DNA from: Lachnospiraceae bacterium UBA5899
GTDB taxonomy: Bacteria > Bacillota > Clostridia > Lachnospirales > Lachnospiraceae
Reading direction: 5' to 3'
DNA length: 44,725 nucleotides
Assembly: GCA_002432425.1 (NCBI GenBank)
Contig: DJEL01000059.1
Span: 1 to 44,725 of the forward strand
A program made the position numbers and the translations under genes. Of the stretch, positions 31,583-40,859 are shown piece by piece. Numbering within the stretch: the first letter of the stretch is position 1; every line of letters begins with the position of its first letter. The notes under the pieces are model-generated. The model worked only from the letters and a program-made list of their open reading frames with translations. It had not been told where the DNA came from and did no database searches.

Positions 31583-33265
31583 TTATCTTTCTTCGTATTT
31601 ACCGATTTTAAGCCTTTTAATAAACTCGTCCTCCGGCAGGGGCTTGTCAAAATAATAGCCCTGCATCATGTCGCAGCCGGTGGTGCTTAAGTATTCGTAC
31701 TGCTCCTTGGTTTCCACACCCTCCGCCACAATCTGGATGCCCAGTTCCTTCGCCATGCGGACAATGTTTTTCAACATGACAATGTCACGGAACTTTTTTT
31801 CAAATTCTTCATCCATCTGTACAAAGGAACGGTCTATCTTCAAAAGGTCTATCTCCGTCAGACGAAGCATATTCAAAGAAGAATAGCCGGTTCCAAAATC
31901 ATCTATGGACGTACCAATGTCGTACTGCTTCAGTTTATTCACCAGCTTGGAAATTTCTTCGTAATCCCTGAAGTCCTCGCTTTCGGTAAGCTCTACTTCA
32001 ATGTACCTGTGCGGTACACCGTGTTTGTCGATTACCGCCACAATATCCTCTGCCAGATGCTTGTTTTCCATATGGCAGCGTGAAAAGTTCACGGATATCT
32101 TCAGATAATCCTGTCCTTCCTCCTGCAGTCTTTTCAAAAACGCACACACCTTATCCAGTACATAAAAATCCAGCCGGCAGATGCTGCCGTCCTTTTCCAG
32201 AATGGGAATAAACTCACCGGGGGAAACAACATTACCTTTGAAATACCAGCGGATAAGCGCCTCCGCGCCTCCAATCCTGCTGTCCCTGGTCCGTACCTTG
32301 GGCTGATAATATACCACAAAGTCTTCGTTCTTTAAGGCATCATCAAAGTTGGCACTGATGTCCTTCTGCTTCATGATTTTGCTGTATTTCTGCTCATCAT
32401 AATAGGCAACGGCACTTCCTTCTTTATCCCTTGCCACCTGATATGCCACGCTGGATCGCATCATGACTTCCCCGGCATCTTCCACACCCTTTAAGTGGGT
32501 CACACCAATGGTTGCCTTCAGTTCAAACTTATACTCTCTGTCCCCTACCTTCTGGGAAACTTCCACATTTTCCAGAAACTTCAAGAAATCGGGAGTATGC
32601 TCCTTCTTCAGCAGAACTATAAAGTTGTCGCCTCCGGGTCTTGCCACCATTTCCTCACCGTCCAAATGCTCTTTTAAGTGAGCCGCATATTGCTTCATGA
32701 TTTCATTGCCGCTGCGGTAGGACAATTTCCTGTTTACATATTTAAAGTTGCGGATATTTAAGTAAAGGGACTCGTATCCGTCGATTCTGCCTTTTTCAAT
32801 CAGCTCTCTTGCAAAGTCCATAAACGCTGTCAGATTGGGAAGTCCCACCATAAGGTCCGTTCCCTTGGCATGCTTAAGCAGTCCCTGAAGGGTCAGTCTC
32901 GACAGGATATTATAGATAACCTGCCCCATAAATTTAAGAATTTCTTTCTGTTCCGGTGTCCAGACCTGTCCCTTTTTCCCATAGATACAAATTCTGGTGG
33001 CACTTCCGTCCGCATTCAGATATTTATACACCTCCGGTGTATTTACAGGTTTCCTCTCGTCAAAAAGGACTATGGTTGCTTCCTTTGCCTTTTCTGAAAG
33101 AGAAATATCCACACAATTTAAGACCCCTTCTATTCTGGCAACAGGCACATCCTCCTGTACATAGGATACGGCTTTATGCAGTTGCAGTACAAATTCATCA
33201 ATGGTCTGAACAGGCTTAAAAACCTCTTTTAAAAAGTTTTCCATACCTGTATTTTGAAATAGCAT
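31583..33265 (-). CDS. GGDEF-EAL protein, probable c-di-GMP phosphodiesterase, 560 aa
   Basis: An N-terminal ~125-residue sensor-like region is followed by a GGDEF domain (about 130-285) and an EAL domain (about 305-550). The cyclase signature reads GGDNF (211-215), with Glu replaced by Asn, so cyclase activity is unlikely. EAL residues are intact: GGAEALIRW, VNFSR, VELTESE, IDDFGTGYSSL, LKIDRSF and VAEGVET. The protein should therefore hydrolyse c-di-GMP, perhaps with the degenerate domain binding GTP. There is no membrane span. It lies 39 nt after the SH3 protein gene and likely shares its transcript. An alternative start is the ATG seven codons in. Confidence 0.88.
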   Translation of the reverse strand: MLFQNTGMENFLKEVFKPVQTIDEFVLQLHKAVSYVQEDVPVARIEGVLNCVDISLSEKAKEATIVLFDERKPVNTPEVYKYLNADGSATRICIYGKKGQVWTPEQKEILKFMGQVIYNILSRLTLQGLLKHAKGTDLMVGLPNLTAFMDFARELIEKGRIDGYESLYLNIRNFKYVNRKLSYRSGNEIMKQYAAHLKEHLDGEEMVARPGGDNFIVLLKKEHTPDFLKFLENVEVSQKVGDREYKFELKATIGVTHLKGVEDAGEVMMRSSVAYQVARDKEGSAVAYYDEQKYSKIMKQKDISANFDDALKNEDFVVYYQPKVRTRDSRIGGAEALIRWYFKGNVVSPGEFIPILEKDGSICRLDFYVLDKVCAFLKRLQEEGQDYLKISVNFSRCHMENKHLAEDIVAVIDKHGVPHRYIEVELTESEDFRDYEEISKLVNKLKQYDIGTSIDDFGTGYSSLNMLRLTEIDLLKIDRSFVQMDEEFEKKFRDIVMLKNIVRMAKELGIQIVAEGVETKEQYEYLSTTGCDMMQGYYFDKPLPEDEFIKRLKIGKYEER

Positions 33266-33304
33266 ACGTTTCTACAACCTCTGCTTTCTTTTCATGTTAC
33301 TTTT

Positions 33305-34804
33305 TTATTTGTTCAGAAATTCAAAGGAAAAATCATCATCGTCCTCAATAAAGTTCTTGGACTTTCCTCTAAATCCCGCAGAACCCTGCATAACCGGTCT
33401 TACCTCGGACTGGCTGCTTCTTTCTGCGGCAGTTCTTACTTCCGTACCGGTTCTCTGGTTCTGGGTAGCAAGTCCTGTTCCGGCAGGTCTCATTCCTGCA
33501 GGTTTTTGTCCCTGGGGGGCTACACCGTTTCCGGCAGGTCTCGTTCCTGCAGGTCTTGCGCCATGGGGAGCTACTCCCGTTCCGGCAGGTCTGCTGCCTG
33601 CAGGTCTTGCGTCATGTGCCGCTCCTGCGGATGTCCGGTGTGCTTCTCCTGCAGGTCTGTGTCCCTGTGCGGTTCCCGCAGGTCTTGCACCGGTTCTTCC
33701 GTCTGCTGCTCTATGTGCTTCCCCGGCAGGTCTTCCGTTCTGGGAAGGTCTCTGTCCGGCAGGTCTTCTTTCCGGACTTCTCTTGGGCTGTCTTCTTTCA
33801 CTTTCCATATCAAAGCCGTCATCCATCATATCTCTTACCTTGAAAATCAGGAAGGATACACCCATAAGAATAAGTGCTAAAAGAATCACAAGCACAATAA
33901 TAACCGTTTTCTGTTTGGAGACCTTTTTCTGTGATGCGTCTAATTTTTCTGCATTCTGCTCTGCTTCCGTAATCAGCTTGCTAATGGGGTATTTTTTACC
34001 GGCAACATTGTCAATCAGATACCAGGTATCCCCTTCCTGCTCCGTTTCGTAAGCAGGTGCTTCTTCCGGCTCTGCCGGTTCCTCTGCACCATCTCCGTTG
34101 TCTGCGGGTGTTTCCGGCTGTGTTTCGGGAGCAACCAGTTCTCCGGAAAGGGTTACGAAATCGGAGCGGATATAACCCTGTACTTCCTTGCTGTCAATCA
34201 TGAAGGTGGAAAGATACCAGGTTTCACTGCCGTTTGCCTTGTAACCGGAAACGGTTACCACCAGATTTTTAGTGGCTGTGGTAACAATGCCGCTTGTGGT
34301 ATTGGAATCACCTCTTACCCGGACGCCGTCCTTATTTACGGTTGCGCTGACCGGCTGTACCTCTGTCACACCTTCCGTATTTACGGTAACCGTAGAATTC
34401 ACGGTGGGCGTACCGGTTCCGGAAGTGGATCCGGTGGTAGTGGTCGTTGTTGTGGTGGTAGTCGTCGTTGTAGAAGAGGAACCGCCGTCCTTCGTCACTA
34501 AATCAGAGCGGATGTAACCGGTTCTGTTGGCATCTACTTCTACCTTATACCATACCTTACCGTCCGTGCCGGTTGTTTCTTCCAGAATATTCAGCTTGTT
34601 GCCGTTTAACACGCTTGCTACGATAGAGCTTCCCAAATCCGCACCGGAACGGATGTTGGCGGATGAAGCGCTGACCTTTCCCGTTGCGGCAGAAACCGTA
34701 AGATGCGGTGCCAGACAAAGAACCGTTACAAGGCAAAAACATGCGGTAACAATCCATTTTCCTATTCTTTCTGCCATCTTGTTTTTCCCACTCATGTATC
34801 TCAT
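33305..34804 (-). CDS. SH3-domain membrane protein with RPAG-repeat tail, 499 aa
   Basis: The start is the ATG at 34804, 6 nt after GGAGG; the frame continues 16 codons upstream without a site. In order: signal-like membrane segment (about 16-35, ending VSAATG), bacterial SH3 repeat (VSASSANIRSGADLGSSIVA), a polythreonine linker, second SH3 repeat (NKDGVRVRGDSNTTSGIV), acidic Pro/Glu stretch, a membrane span (about 305-327, TVIIVLVILLALILMG), then a basic tail with about ten RPAG units and an acidic end DDDDFSFEFLNK. If the second span crosses the membrane, SH3 domains bind cell wall outside and the tail lies inside. It could link wall state to the c-di-GMP gene that follows. Confidence 0.8.
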   Translation of the reverse strand: MRYMSGKNKMAERIGKWIVTACFCLVTVLCLAPHLTVSAATGKVSASSANIRSGADLGSSIVASVLNGNKLNILEETTGTDGKVWYKVEVDANRTGYIRSDLVTKDGGSSSTTTTTTTTTTTTTGSTSGTGTPTVNSTVTVNTEGVTEVQPVSATVNKDGVRVRGDSNTTSGIVTTATKNLVVTVSGYKANGSETWYLSTFMIDSKEVQGYIRSDFVTLSGELVAPETQPETPADNGDGAEEPAEPEEAPAYETEQEGDTWYLIDNVAGKKYPISKLITEAEQNAEKLDASQKKVSKQKTVIIVLVILLALILMGVSFLIFKVRDMMDDGFDMESERRQPKRSPERRPAGQRPSQNGRPAGEAHRAADGRTGARPAGTAQGHRPAGEAHRTSAGAAHDARPAGSRPAGTGVAPHGARPAGTRPAGNGVAPQGQKPAGMRPAGTGLATQNQRTGTEVRTAAERSSQSEVRPVMQGSAGFRGKSKNFIEDDDDFSFEFLNK

Positions 34805-34859
34805 TTTTTCCTCCGTTTCTGTATCTGACATAAAGGGTATCTGCCCCGGCAATCTGCGT

Positions 34860-36137
34860 TTATGCTTCGTCTATTGCCTTTCCAATGTCATGACGCATGT
34901 ATTTATTTTCAAAGCTTACCCACTCCGTAGCCTCATAGGCCTTTTTGCGGGCTTCTTTCAAATCTTTTCCCTTGGCGGTAATGCCTAAAACGCGCCCGCC
35001 GTTTGTTACGACTCTGCCCTCGGCATCAAATTTGGTGCCTGCATGGAAACAGTAATAGTCGTCTTTTCCCTTGAAGTTTTCCAGTCCGGTGATGGGAAAT
35101 CCCTTTTCATAGGAAACCGGATAACCGTCGGAAGCCAGTACCACGCAGACCGCTGCATTGTCTTCAAACTTAAGCTCCACTTTATCCAGTGTGCCGTCGA
35201 TGCAGGCATCCACCACATCCATGATATCGTTTTCCATACGGCAGAGTACCACCTGCGCCTCCGGGTCGCCGAAACGGGCATTGTACTCTAAGACACGGGG
35301 TCCCTTCGGGGTCAGCATCAGTCCGAAGAAAATAACGCCCTTGAACTCTCTGCCTTCCTTTGCCATGGCATCCACCGTTGCCTGATAGATATATTTCTTA
35401 CAGAACTCATCCACTTCTTCGGTATAAAATGGGCTGGGTGAAAAGTTGCCCATACCGCCGGTGTTCAGTCCCTCGTCTCCGTCCTTGGCACGCTTGTGGT
35501 CCTGTGCGGAGGTCATGGGCTTGATGGTCTTTCCGTCCACAAAGGAAAGTACGGAAACCTCTCTGCCGGTCATGAATTCTTCGATTACCATGCGGTTGCC
35601 GGCGCTGCCGAAATGCTTGTCCAGCATGATTTCCTTCACGCCCGCTTTGGCTTCTTCCAAAGTGTTGCAGATAAGCACGCCTTTTCCCAATGCCAGTCCG
35701 TCCGCCTTTAAGACGATGGGCATTTCCGCCGTTTCCAGATAAGCAAGCGCTTTATCCGGGTCATCAAAGGTTTCATAGGCTGCGGTCGGAATGTTGTATT
35801 TTTTCATAAGGTCTTTGGAGAAAGCCTTGCTGCCCTCTAAGATAGCCGCTTTTTTGTCCGGTCCGAACACACGGAAGCCCGCTTCCTTAAGAACATCCAC
35901 CAGACCGCCTACCAGAGGGTCATCCGGTGCCACAAATACTAAATCCACCTGTTTTTCTTTGGCATATGCCACGATTTTATCAAATTCCATAACGCCTATG
36001 GAAGGTTCACATTCTGCAATTTCCGCAATACCCGCATTGCCGGGTACACAGTAGAGTTTGTCCACTCTTCTGCTTTTCTTCATGCTAACCGCTATGGCAT
36101 GCTCTCTGCCGCCACCGCCTATAATCAGTACTTTCAT
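34860..36137 (-). CDS. purD: Phosphoribosylamine-glycine ligase PurD, 425 aa
   Basis: N-terminal VLIIGGGGREHAIA, ATP-grasp block VLKADGLALGKGV, GGMGNFSPSPFYT and VLEYNARFGDPEAQV are all typical. It catalyses the second step of purine synthesis, making GAR. The start overlaps the purN stop by 4 nt. It ends 55 nt before the SH3-protein gene, with no terminator visible, so the purine operon may read into the signalling genes. Confidence 0.96.
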   Translation of the reverse strand: MKVLIIGGGGREHAIAVSMKKSRRVDKLYCVPGNAGIAEIAECEPSIGVMEFDKIVAYAKEKQVDLVFVAPDDPLVGGLVDVLKEAGFRVFGPDKKAAILEGSKAFSKDLMKKYNIPTAAYETFDDPDKALAYLETAEMPIVLKADGLALGKGVLICNTLEEAKAGVKEIMLDKHFGSAGNRMVIEEFMTGREVSVLSFVDGKTIKPMTSAQDHKRAKDGDEGLNTGGMGNFSPSPFYTEEVDEFCKKYIYQATVDAMAKEGREFKGVIFFGLMLTPKGPRVLEYNARFGDPEAQVVLCRMENDIMDVVDACIDGTLDKVELKFEDNAAVCVVLASDGYPVSYEKGFPITGLENFKGKDDYYCFHAGTKFDAEGRVVTNGGRVLGITAKGKDLKEARKKAYEATEWVSFENKYMRHDIGKAIDEA

Positions 36138-36769
36138 GCATTGCCTCCTTTTGTGTATACATGTCCGTCTTTTACATACAGTCTGTCATTGGCAATATCA
36201 TCAATCGCCTGGGGAAGAAGCAGCCACTCTGCCTGCTCCATCACACGTCTCTGCAAAATCTCGGGGGTATCTCCCTCTTCGGTAAACACGGGCTTCTGGG
36301 CAATAATCGGTCCCTCATCCATTCCTTCGTTTACAAAATGGACGGTTGCTCCCGTTACCTTTACGCCCCTCTTTAAGGCTTCTTCATGCACATGCAGTCC
36401 GTAGTATCCCACACCGCAGAAGGCGGGAATAAGGGACGGATGGATGTTGATAATCCTGCCGGAAAATTTTGCCACCATGCTCTCCGGGATTTTTACAAGG
36501 AAACCTGCCAGAACGATTAAATCCGGCTGAAGTTCTTCCATTTTAGAGGTAAATGCTTCGTTAAAAAGTGCTCTTGACTCATAGTCCCTCGGGCTCATAA
36601 CCACACCCGGAATGTGATGGGCTGCCGCTCTGTCCAGAGCTTTTGCACCCGGATTGTTGCTGATAACGGCAACAATTTCGGTATTGGTAATCTTTCCCGC
36701 ATCCACGGCATCCAATATTGCCTGTAAGTTCGTACCGCCGCCGGATACGCAAACAACTGTCCTTAGCAT
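36134..36769 (-). CDS. purN: Phosphoribosylglycinamide formyltransferase PurN, 211 aa
   Basis: Shows VCVSGGGTNLQAILDAVD, the catalytic Asn-His-Asp blocks (INIHPSLIPAFCG with its key His, later ATVHFVNEGMDEGPII), and LAGFLVKIPESM. It formylates GAR with 10-formyl-THF, the third purine step. It overlaps purM by 7 nt and purD by 4 nt, so all three are translated together. Confidence 0.95.
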   Translation of the reverse strand: MLRTVVCVSGGGTNLQAILDAVDAGKITNTEIVAVISNNPGAKALDRAAAHHIPGVVMSPRDYESRALFNEAFTSKMEELQPDLIVLAGFLVKIPESMVAKFSGRIINIHPSLIPAFCGVGYYGLHVHEEALKRGVKVTGATVHFVNEGMDEGPIIAQKPVFTEEGDTPEILQRRVMEQAEWLLLPQAIDDIANDRLYVKDGHVYTKGGNA

Positions 36770-37788
36770 AAGGTTACTCCCTTTTCTCCGGCTTCACAGG
36801 AACCTACCACATAAGCGGTATCTCCGGCTTTTTCAATCGCTGCCACGGTCTTTTCCACATCGGCGAGGTCTACTGCCAGCACCATGCCGAGTCCCATGTT
36901 ATAGGTGTTGTACATCATCTTTTCTTCGATATTGCCGGTCTTCTGCATCAGCTTAAAGATGGCAGGCACTTCGTAGCTGTCCTTCTTTACCACCGCATTG
37001 ATGCCTTCGGGAAGCATTCTCGGAATATTTTCATAAAATCCGCCGCCGGTGATATGGCTGCAGCCCTTTACGGTAACACCTGCATTCTTGATTTCCTTTA
37101 ATGCTTTTACATAAATACGGGTCGGAGCAAGCAGTGCCTCGCCCAGAGTGGTGCCCAGTTCTTCGTAGTAAGTATTCAGGCTTTCCTTTGTCATCTCGAA
37201 TACCTTGCGTACCAGGGAAAATCCGTTGCTATGTACGCCGGAAGAAGCAATGCCCACAAGCACATCGCCGGGCTTGATATTTTCTCCGGTAATCAAATCC
37301 TTTTCATCTACCACGCCTACGGCAAAACCTGCCAGGTCGTATTCATCCTCGGGCATCAGTCCCGGATGCTCTGCGGTTTCTCCGCCGATAAGCGCCGCAC
37401 CGGACTGTACGCAGCCGTCTGCCACGCCTTTTACGATGGTGGCAATCTTCTCGGGATAGTTCTTGCCGCATGCAATATAATCTAAGAAGAATAAAGGTTC
37501 GCCGCCGGCACATGCCACGTCGTTCACGCACATTGCCACGCAGTCGATACCGATGGTATCGTGCTTGTCCAGTAAAAATGCCAGTTTAATCTTGGTACCT
37601 ACGCCGTCGGTACCGGATAACAATACGGGCTTTTCCATCTCCTTAATCTTGTCTAAGGAGAAAGCTCCCGAGAAACCGCCGAGACCGCCCATTACTTCCG
37701 GTCTCATGGTTGTTTTAACAAACTTCTTCATCAGTTCCACTGATTCGTATCCTGCTTCAATATCCACGCCTGCGTTCTTGTAATCCAT
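36763..37788 (-). CDS. purM: Phosphoribosylformylglycinamidine cyclo-ligase PurM, 341 aa
   Basis: The start is the ATG at 37788 (MDYKNAGVDIEAGYE) after GGTGGAG; a GTG four codons upstream lies inside that site. Family blocks: LLSGTDGVGTKIKLAF, CVNDVACAGGEPLFFLDY, LIGGETAEHPG, GIASSGVHSNGFSLV and HITGGGFYENIPRML. It makes AIR, the substrate for PurE, which lies 19 nt upstream in the same operon. Confidence 0.95.
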   Translation of the reverse strand: MDYKNAGVDIEAGYESVELMKKFVKTTMRPEVMGGLGGFSGAFSLDKIKEMEKPVLLSGTDGVGTKIKLAFLLDKHDTIGIDCVAMCVNDVACAGGEPLFFLDYIACGKNYPEKIATIVKGVADGCVQSGAALIGGETAEHPGLMPEDEYDLAGFAVGVVDEKDLITGENIKPGDVLVGIASSGVHSNGFSLVRKVFEMTKESLNTYYEELGTTLGEALLAPTRIYVKALKEIKNAGVTVKGCSHITGGGFYENIPRMLPEGINAVVKKDSYEVPAIFKLMQKTGNIEEKMMYNTYNMGLGMVLAVDLADVEKTVAAIEKAGDTAYVVGSCEAGEKGVTLC

Positions 37789-37807
37789 AATAATCTCCAC
37801 CTCAATT

Positions 37808-38317
37808 TTACTTTTCCATGTATTTTTTGTAGCCGACTTCCTGCAGTCTTGCGTCTTTTTTCTGTACCTGTTCTTTTAAGTTTTTGCTGTAGTCCTTCAG
37901 CTTTGCCAGAAGCGCCTCATCGGAAACCGCAAGGATTTTGGCTGCCAGAAGGCCTGCATTGGCACCTCCGTTGATTGCCACCGTCGCTACCGGAATACCG
38001 GAAGGCATCTGTACGATGGAATACAGGGAATCCCTGCCTCCCAAAGATGTGGTGTGCATGGGAATGCCGATAACCGGCATGGGGAAAATAGCGGCGCACA
38101 TGCCCGGAAGATGGGCTGCCATTCCCGCACCTGCGATAATCACCTTGAATCCTTTCTCCTCTGCACTCTTTGCATACTCGAAAAATACGTCCGGCTCTCT
38201 GTGTGCGGAGATAATGGTCATTTCATAAGAAATACCAAGTTCCTCCAATACATCCGCTGCCTTTGCCATGATGGGCATGTCCGAATCGGAGCCCATTACA
38301 ATACCTACCTGTGCCAC
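37808..38317 (-). CDS. purE: N5-CAIR mutase PurE, 169 aa
   Basis: Starts with GTG, AAAGGAG 9 nt upstream. PurE motifs: IVMGSDSDMPIM, SAHREPDVFFEY, IAGAGMAAHLPGM and the GGANAGLLAAKILA tail. It carries out the carboxylation step at AIR; no purK is present in the window, so either class I partner lies elsewhere or the enzyme is class II. First gene of the purEMND run. Confidence 0.95.
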   Translation of the reverse strand: MAQVGIVMGSDSDMPIMAKAADVLEELGISYEMTIISAHREPDVFFEYAKSAEEKGFKVIIAGAGMAAHLPGMCAAIFPMPVIGIPMHTTSLGGRDSLYSIVQMPSGIPVATVAINGGANAGLLAAKILAVSDEALLAKLKDYSKNLKEQVQKKDARLQEVGYKKYMEK

Positions 38318-38386
38318 CTTGTTTTCTCCTTTCAGGCTTTTATCCGTAAAAAATCTCAGTAAAGAAAATAAAACATTCTTAAGTTC

Positions 38387-38415
38387 AGTTTACTAAAAAT
38401 TCACCCTCGGTGCAA
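38387..38415 (-). promoter_or_regulatory. Promoter of the purEMND operon
   Basis: Minus strand TTGCAC (38410-38415), 17-nt spacer, TAAACT (38387-38392), about 70 nt before the GTG. No purine riboswitch fold is apparent in the short leader. Confidence 0.55.
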
Positions 38416-38441
38416 TGTATTTTTCTTAATTTTATATGAAT

Positions 38442-40484
38442 TTACTCATAAAAGGGCTTATTCAGTTCTTCGCAGCCCGGCAGAACAAATCTGCCGTTTT
38501 CAATAATGGGCACCCTGCTTCCGTCCTTTTTCACGGCAGCTAACAGTCCCAGTTCATGATACGGAATGGTGATGTCGGTATGGCAGTTGAAATAAGCCTT
38601 CTGCATATCCGTCTTCCGCAGTGCGGAAACCTCATTTTCCCGGGCAATGATTTCTTTTCCGTCGGGATTGTAGACTTTTACGTCCTCCGCCTGGGAATAG
38701 CAGGTATCGCCCACTGCAAAATGCGGTCCCATTTTCTCTGCAATCAGAATGGGAAGTTTGCCGCCGATGCCGTATTTTTCCGCTACCATATACGCCGTGG
38801 TATTGGTGCCTACCGCAAATTCGCCCAAAGGAAGGGTATCGTGATGCATCAGCACATTATCCTTTATATAACGTCTGCCTTCTTCCGCATCCGGGAAGTT
38901 GCCGCAGTGGTAGTCTGCCACCATACCGTCCTTGAAATCAATTTCAAAATCCCGGTATTCCAGCCCGTTTAAGAACACGCGGCTCACATGCAGCACACCG
39001 TTTGTGCCTTTCAGTCGCGGAGAGGTAAAGACCTCACCTACCGGAATATTGACGTCTGCCACACAATTTTCAAACTTGGACTCTTTTTCCGGGTCGTTAA
39101 GGGTGCAGAGCATTACCTTCACATCCGTGCGGTTGCCGTTCATGCCCTTTACTTCCACGTATTCCGCCTGGTCAAGGGTATCAATTATGGTCTGCTGGAT
39201 TTTCTGATATAAGGAATAGTCCAGTGTATTGATGCGGATAATTTCATCAAAAATCTGCGTAAAATTGTCCCCGATATCCGGTGTGGGGAACGCAATAATG
39301 GTGAAGCTTCTTTCCTCTTCCTTCACATAATTGCTCATCATCTGACGGTATGCGGAAATATATTCCACATTCAGGCGCTGGTACTGCTCATCGCCCTGAA
39401 TGGCTTCCTTCTTCGGTACCGGAGAAAAAGGTTCCTCTCCGAACACTTCAATCACCGCCGGTCCGCCGAACAGTGAGGCTTCCTTCTTATATTGTTCAAA
39501 CGCGGTCTTTAAGGTTTCTAATTTCCGGTTCATATACTGTCTGTCAAAGAACAGCATATCGTCATCCTTGTGGTCGTAAAGGTACTGTCTGTTGGGTGCG
39601 GTGCTCTGGTAACGTCCTCTGTAAACAATGGAGTCCAGTCCGATTTTCTTAAAATTGGAAACCGCTCTCCTTACTACCCGTTCAAAGCCGATGTTGTAAT
39701 AAATGCACACGCTCTTCTTTTTGCTGATGTCTTTATTGGTGGTGATAAATCCTATCCGGTATCCTTCCGTGAAGGTATCCGCCATGGTGGCTATGGTTTC
39801 TTCAGGAAGACTGTTTAAGAATGCCGCTGTTTTCAGCTCGCTGTCGGAAATATATTCCCCGTAGCGGTACAGGTAACGCAAATCCGTTAAATCCGCTTCC
39901 ATGAGAAGCTTCTTTGCCATATCCTGCTTCGGCACCACCAGATTTTCTACCTGTTCTAAGGAAAGTACATCCGCATAATCGCTTCTGTGCCAGTAATAGA
40001 TCTTGCGGATTTCTTCATAAGCGGGAATTCCGCCGTTTTCTTCTTTTTCACACACAAAGGCACTGTAAATCTCTAAGAAAAGTTCGGCAAGTGCCAGAAA
40101 TAATTCTTTCTTTTCGTCGTATACAAAACCGATACCTCTCCGGTAATGTACGTGCAGGGCAGAAAAAAGTCTGCCGTATTCCTCTCCCAGACGTTCCACT
40201 GCGAAAGCGGGGTTTGCATAGCTTGTGTCGTATCTTTCTCCCAGCAGTTCGCCGTAATGCTTCTCATTTAAGGCAGTCAGGTCGGCTTCGTCCAGTTTGT
40301 CAAAGGCTTCGCCGTTCACTCTGTCCGCAGTCCGGAACAAATGGGCAAACCATTCTGCTTCCATTAAAAAATAAGCGGAAAATTTGCCTAAATCTACTCT
40401 TTCGTTTTTCAGTTCTTCGCAGATTTCCTCTATTCTGCCGCGGGCAAGCTCCCATCTTTCCGTTAAAATTTCCATATCTTCCAT
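38442..40484 (-). CDS. M29-type metallo-aminopeptidase with long N-terminal extension, 680 aa
   Basis: The C-terminal ~210 residues carry the M29 (AmpS/PepS) ligand pattern: Glu484 (PVGEVFTSP), Glu555 (GEFAVG), His588 (GPHFAVG), Tyr596 (DTCYSQ), His635 and Asp637 (HTDITIP), with spacings close to the family. Usual M29 enzymes are about 370-410 residues; here roughly 280 extra helical residues precede, and the middle contains a nucleotide-free YYNIGFERVVRRAVSNF region of unknown role. There is no signal peptide, so it acts on cytosolic peptides. It is last in the pyrE run; start has AAAGGA 7 nt upstream. Confidence 0.82.
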   Translation of the reverse strand: MEDMEILTERWELARGRIEEICEELKNERVDLGKFSAYFLMEAEWFAHLFRTADRVNGEAFDKLDEADLTALNEKHYGELLGERYDTSYANPAFAVERLGEEYGRLFSALHVHYRRGIGFVYDEKKELFLALAELFLEIYSAFVCEKEENGGIPAYEEIRKIYYWHRSDYADVLSLEQVENLVVPKQDMAKKLLMEADLTDLRYLYRYGEYISDSELKTAAFLNSLPEETIATMADTFTEGYRIGFITTNKDISKKKSVCIYYNIGFERVVRRAVSNFKKIGLDSIVYRGRYQSTAPNRQYLYDHKDDDMLFFDRQYMNRKLETLKTAFEQYKKEASLFGGPAVIEVFGEEPFSPVPKKEAIQGDEQYQRLNVEYISAYRQMMSNYVKEEERSFTIIAFPTPDIGDNFTQIFDEIIRINTLDYSLYQKIQQTIIDTLDQAEYVEVKGMNGNRTDVKVMLCTLNDPEKESKFENCVADVNIPVGEVFTSPRLKGTNGVLHVSRVFLNGLEYRDFEIDFKDGMVADYHCGNFPDAEEGRRYIKDNVLMHHDTLPLGEFAVGTNTTAYMVAEKYGIGGKLPILIAEKMGPHFAVGDTCYSQAEDVKVYNPDGKEIIARENEVSALRKTDMQKAYFNCHTDITIPYHELGLLAAVKKDGSRVPIIENGRFVLPGCEELNKPFYE

Positions 40485-40497
40485 GTTGTTTTCCTTT

Positions 40498-40821
40498 CTA
40501 CGCTAAATAATTTCCCACATAAATCACAATGCCGATGCCGATAAAGGAAAGGGCATTGAAAAGAATTCCCAGAAACGGGAACAATTTATACTTATCCTTC
40601 TCCAGTGCCGTCATAATTCCCAAAATAAGTCCGACAACGGAAAACAGGAATATCAGCAGTCCCGTCATGCCGTATCCTACCGGCGCATCACCTTTTTTTA
40701 AATAGGTCAGATAAATGACCGCCACAAGGGAAACCATGCTGATAATTCCCAAAATCGCGGACATGATTGCCCTGGGCGAATGCTTTTTATTGGTAAAAAT
40801 ATAGTGCTGTTTACGTGCCAT
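40498..40821 (-). CDS. Small three-span membrane protein (DUF6142-like), 107 aa
   Basis: Three hydrophobic segments are visible: about 20-40 (MSAILGIISMVSLVAVIYL), 52-70 (TGLLIFLFSVVGLILGI) and 83-104 (LGILFNALSFIGIGIVIY), after a basic N-terminus (ARKQHYIFTNKKHSPR). It fits small Lachnospiraceae membrane proteins that I associate with DUF6142; the role is unknown. It lies 13 nt before the aminopeptidase gene and after a terminator-like hairpin. Confidence 0.7.
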   Translation of the reverse strand: MARKQHYIFTNKKHSPRAIMSAILGIISMVSLVAVIYLTYLKKGDAPVGYGMTGLLIFLFSVVGLILGIMTALEKDKYKLFPFLGILFNALSFIGIGIVIYVGNYLA

Positions 40822-40859
40822 CTCCCTTTAGCCTCTTTCTTTCCATAATAAAAGGAAAA

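Noticed and set aside
33506..33880. Serine/arginine/cysteine-rich plus-strand frames opposite the RPAG tail
   Set aside because: They are mirror images of the GC-rich RPAG repeats of the real minus-strand gene and have no ribosome site.
38318..38441. Purine riboswitch upstream of purE
   Set aside because: The leader between the predicted start and the GTG is only about 60 nt and lacks the conserved junction sequences of a purine aptamer.
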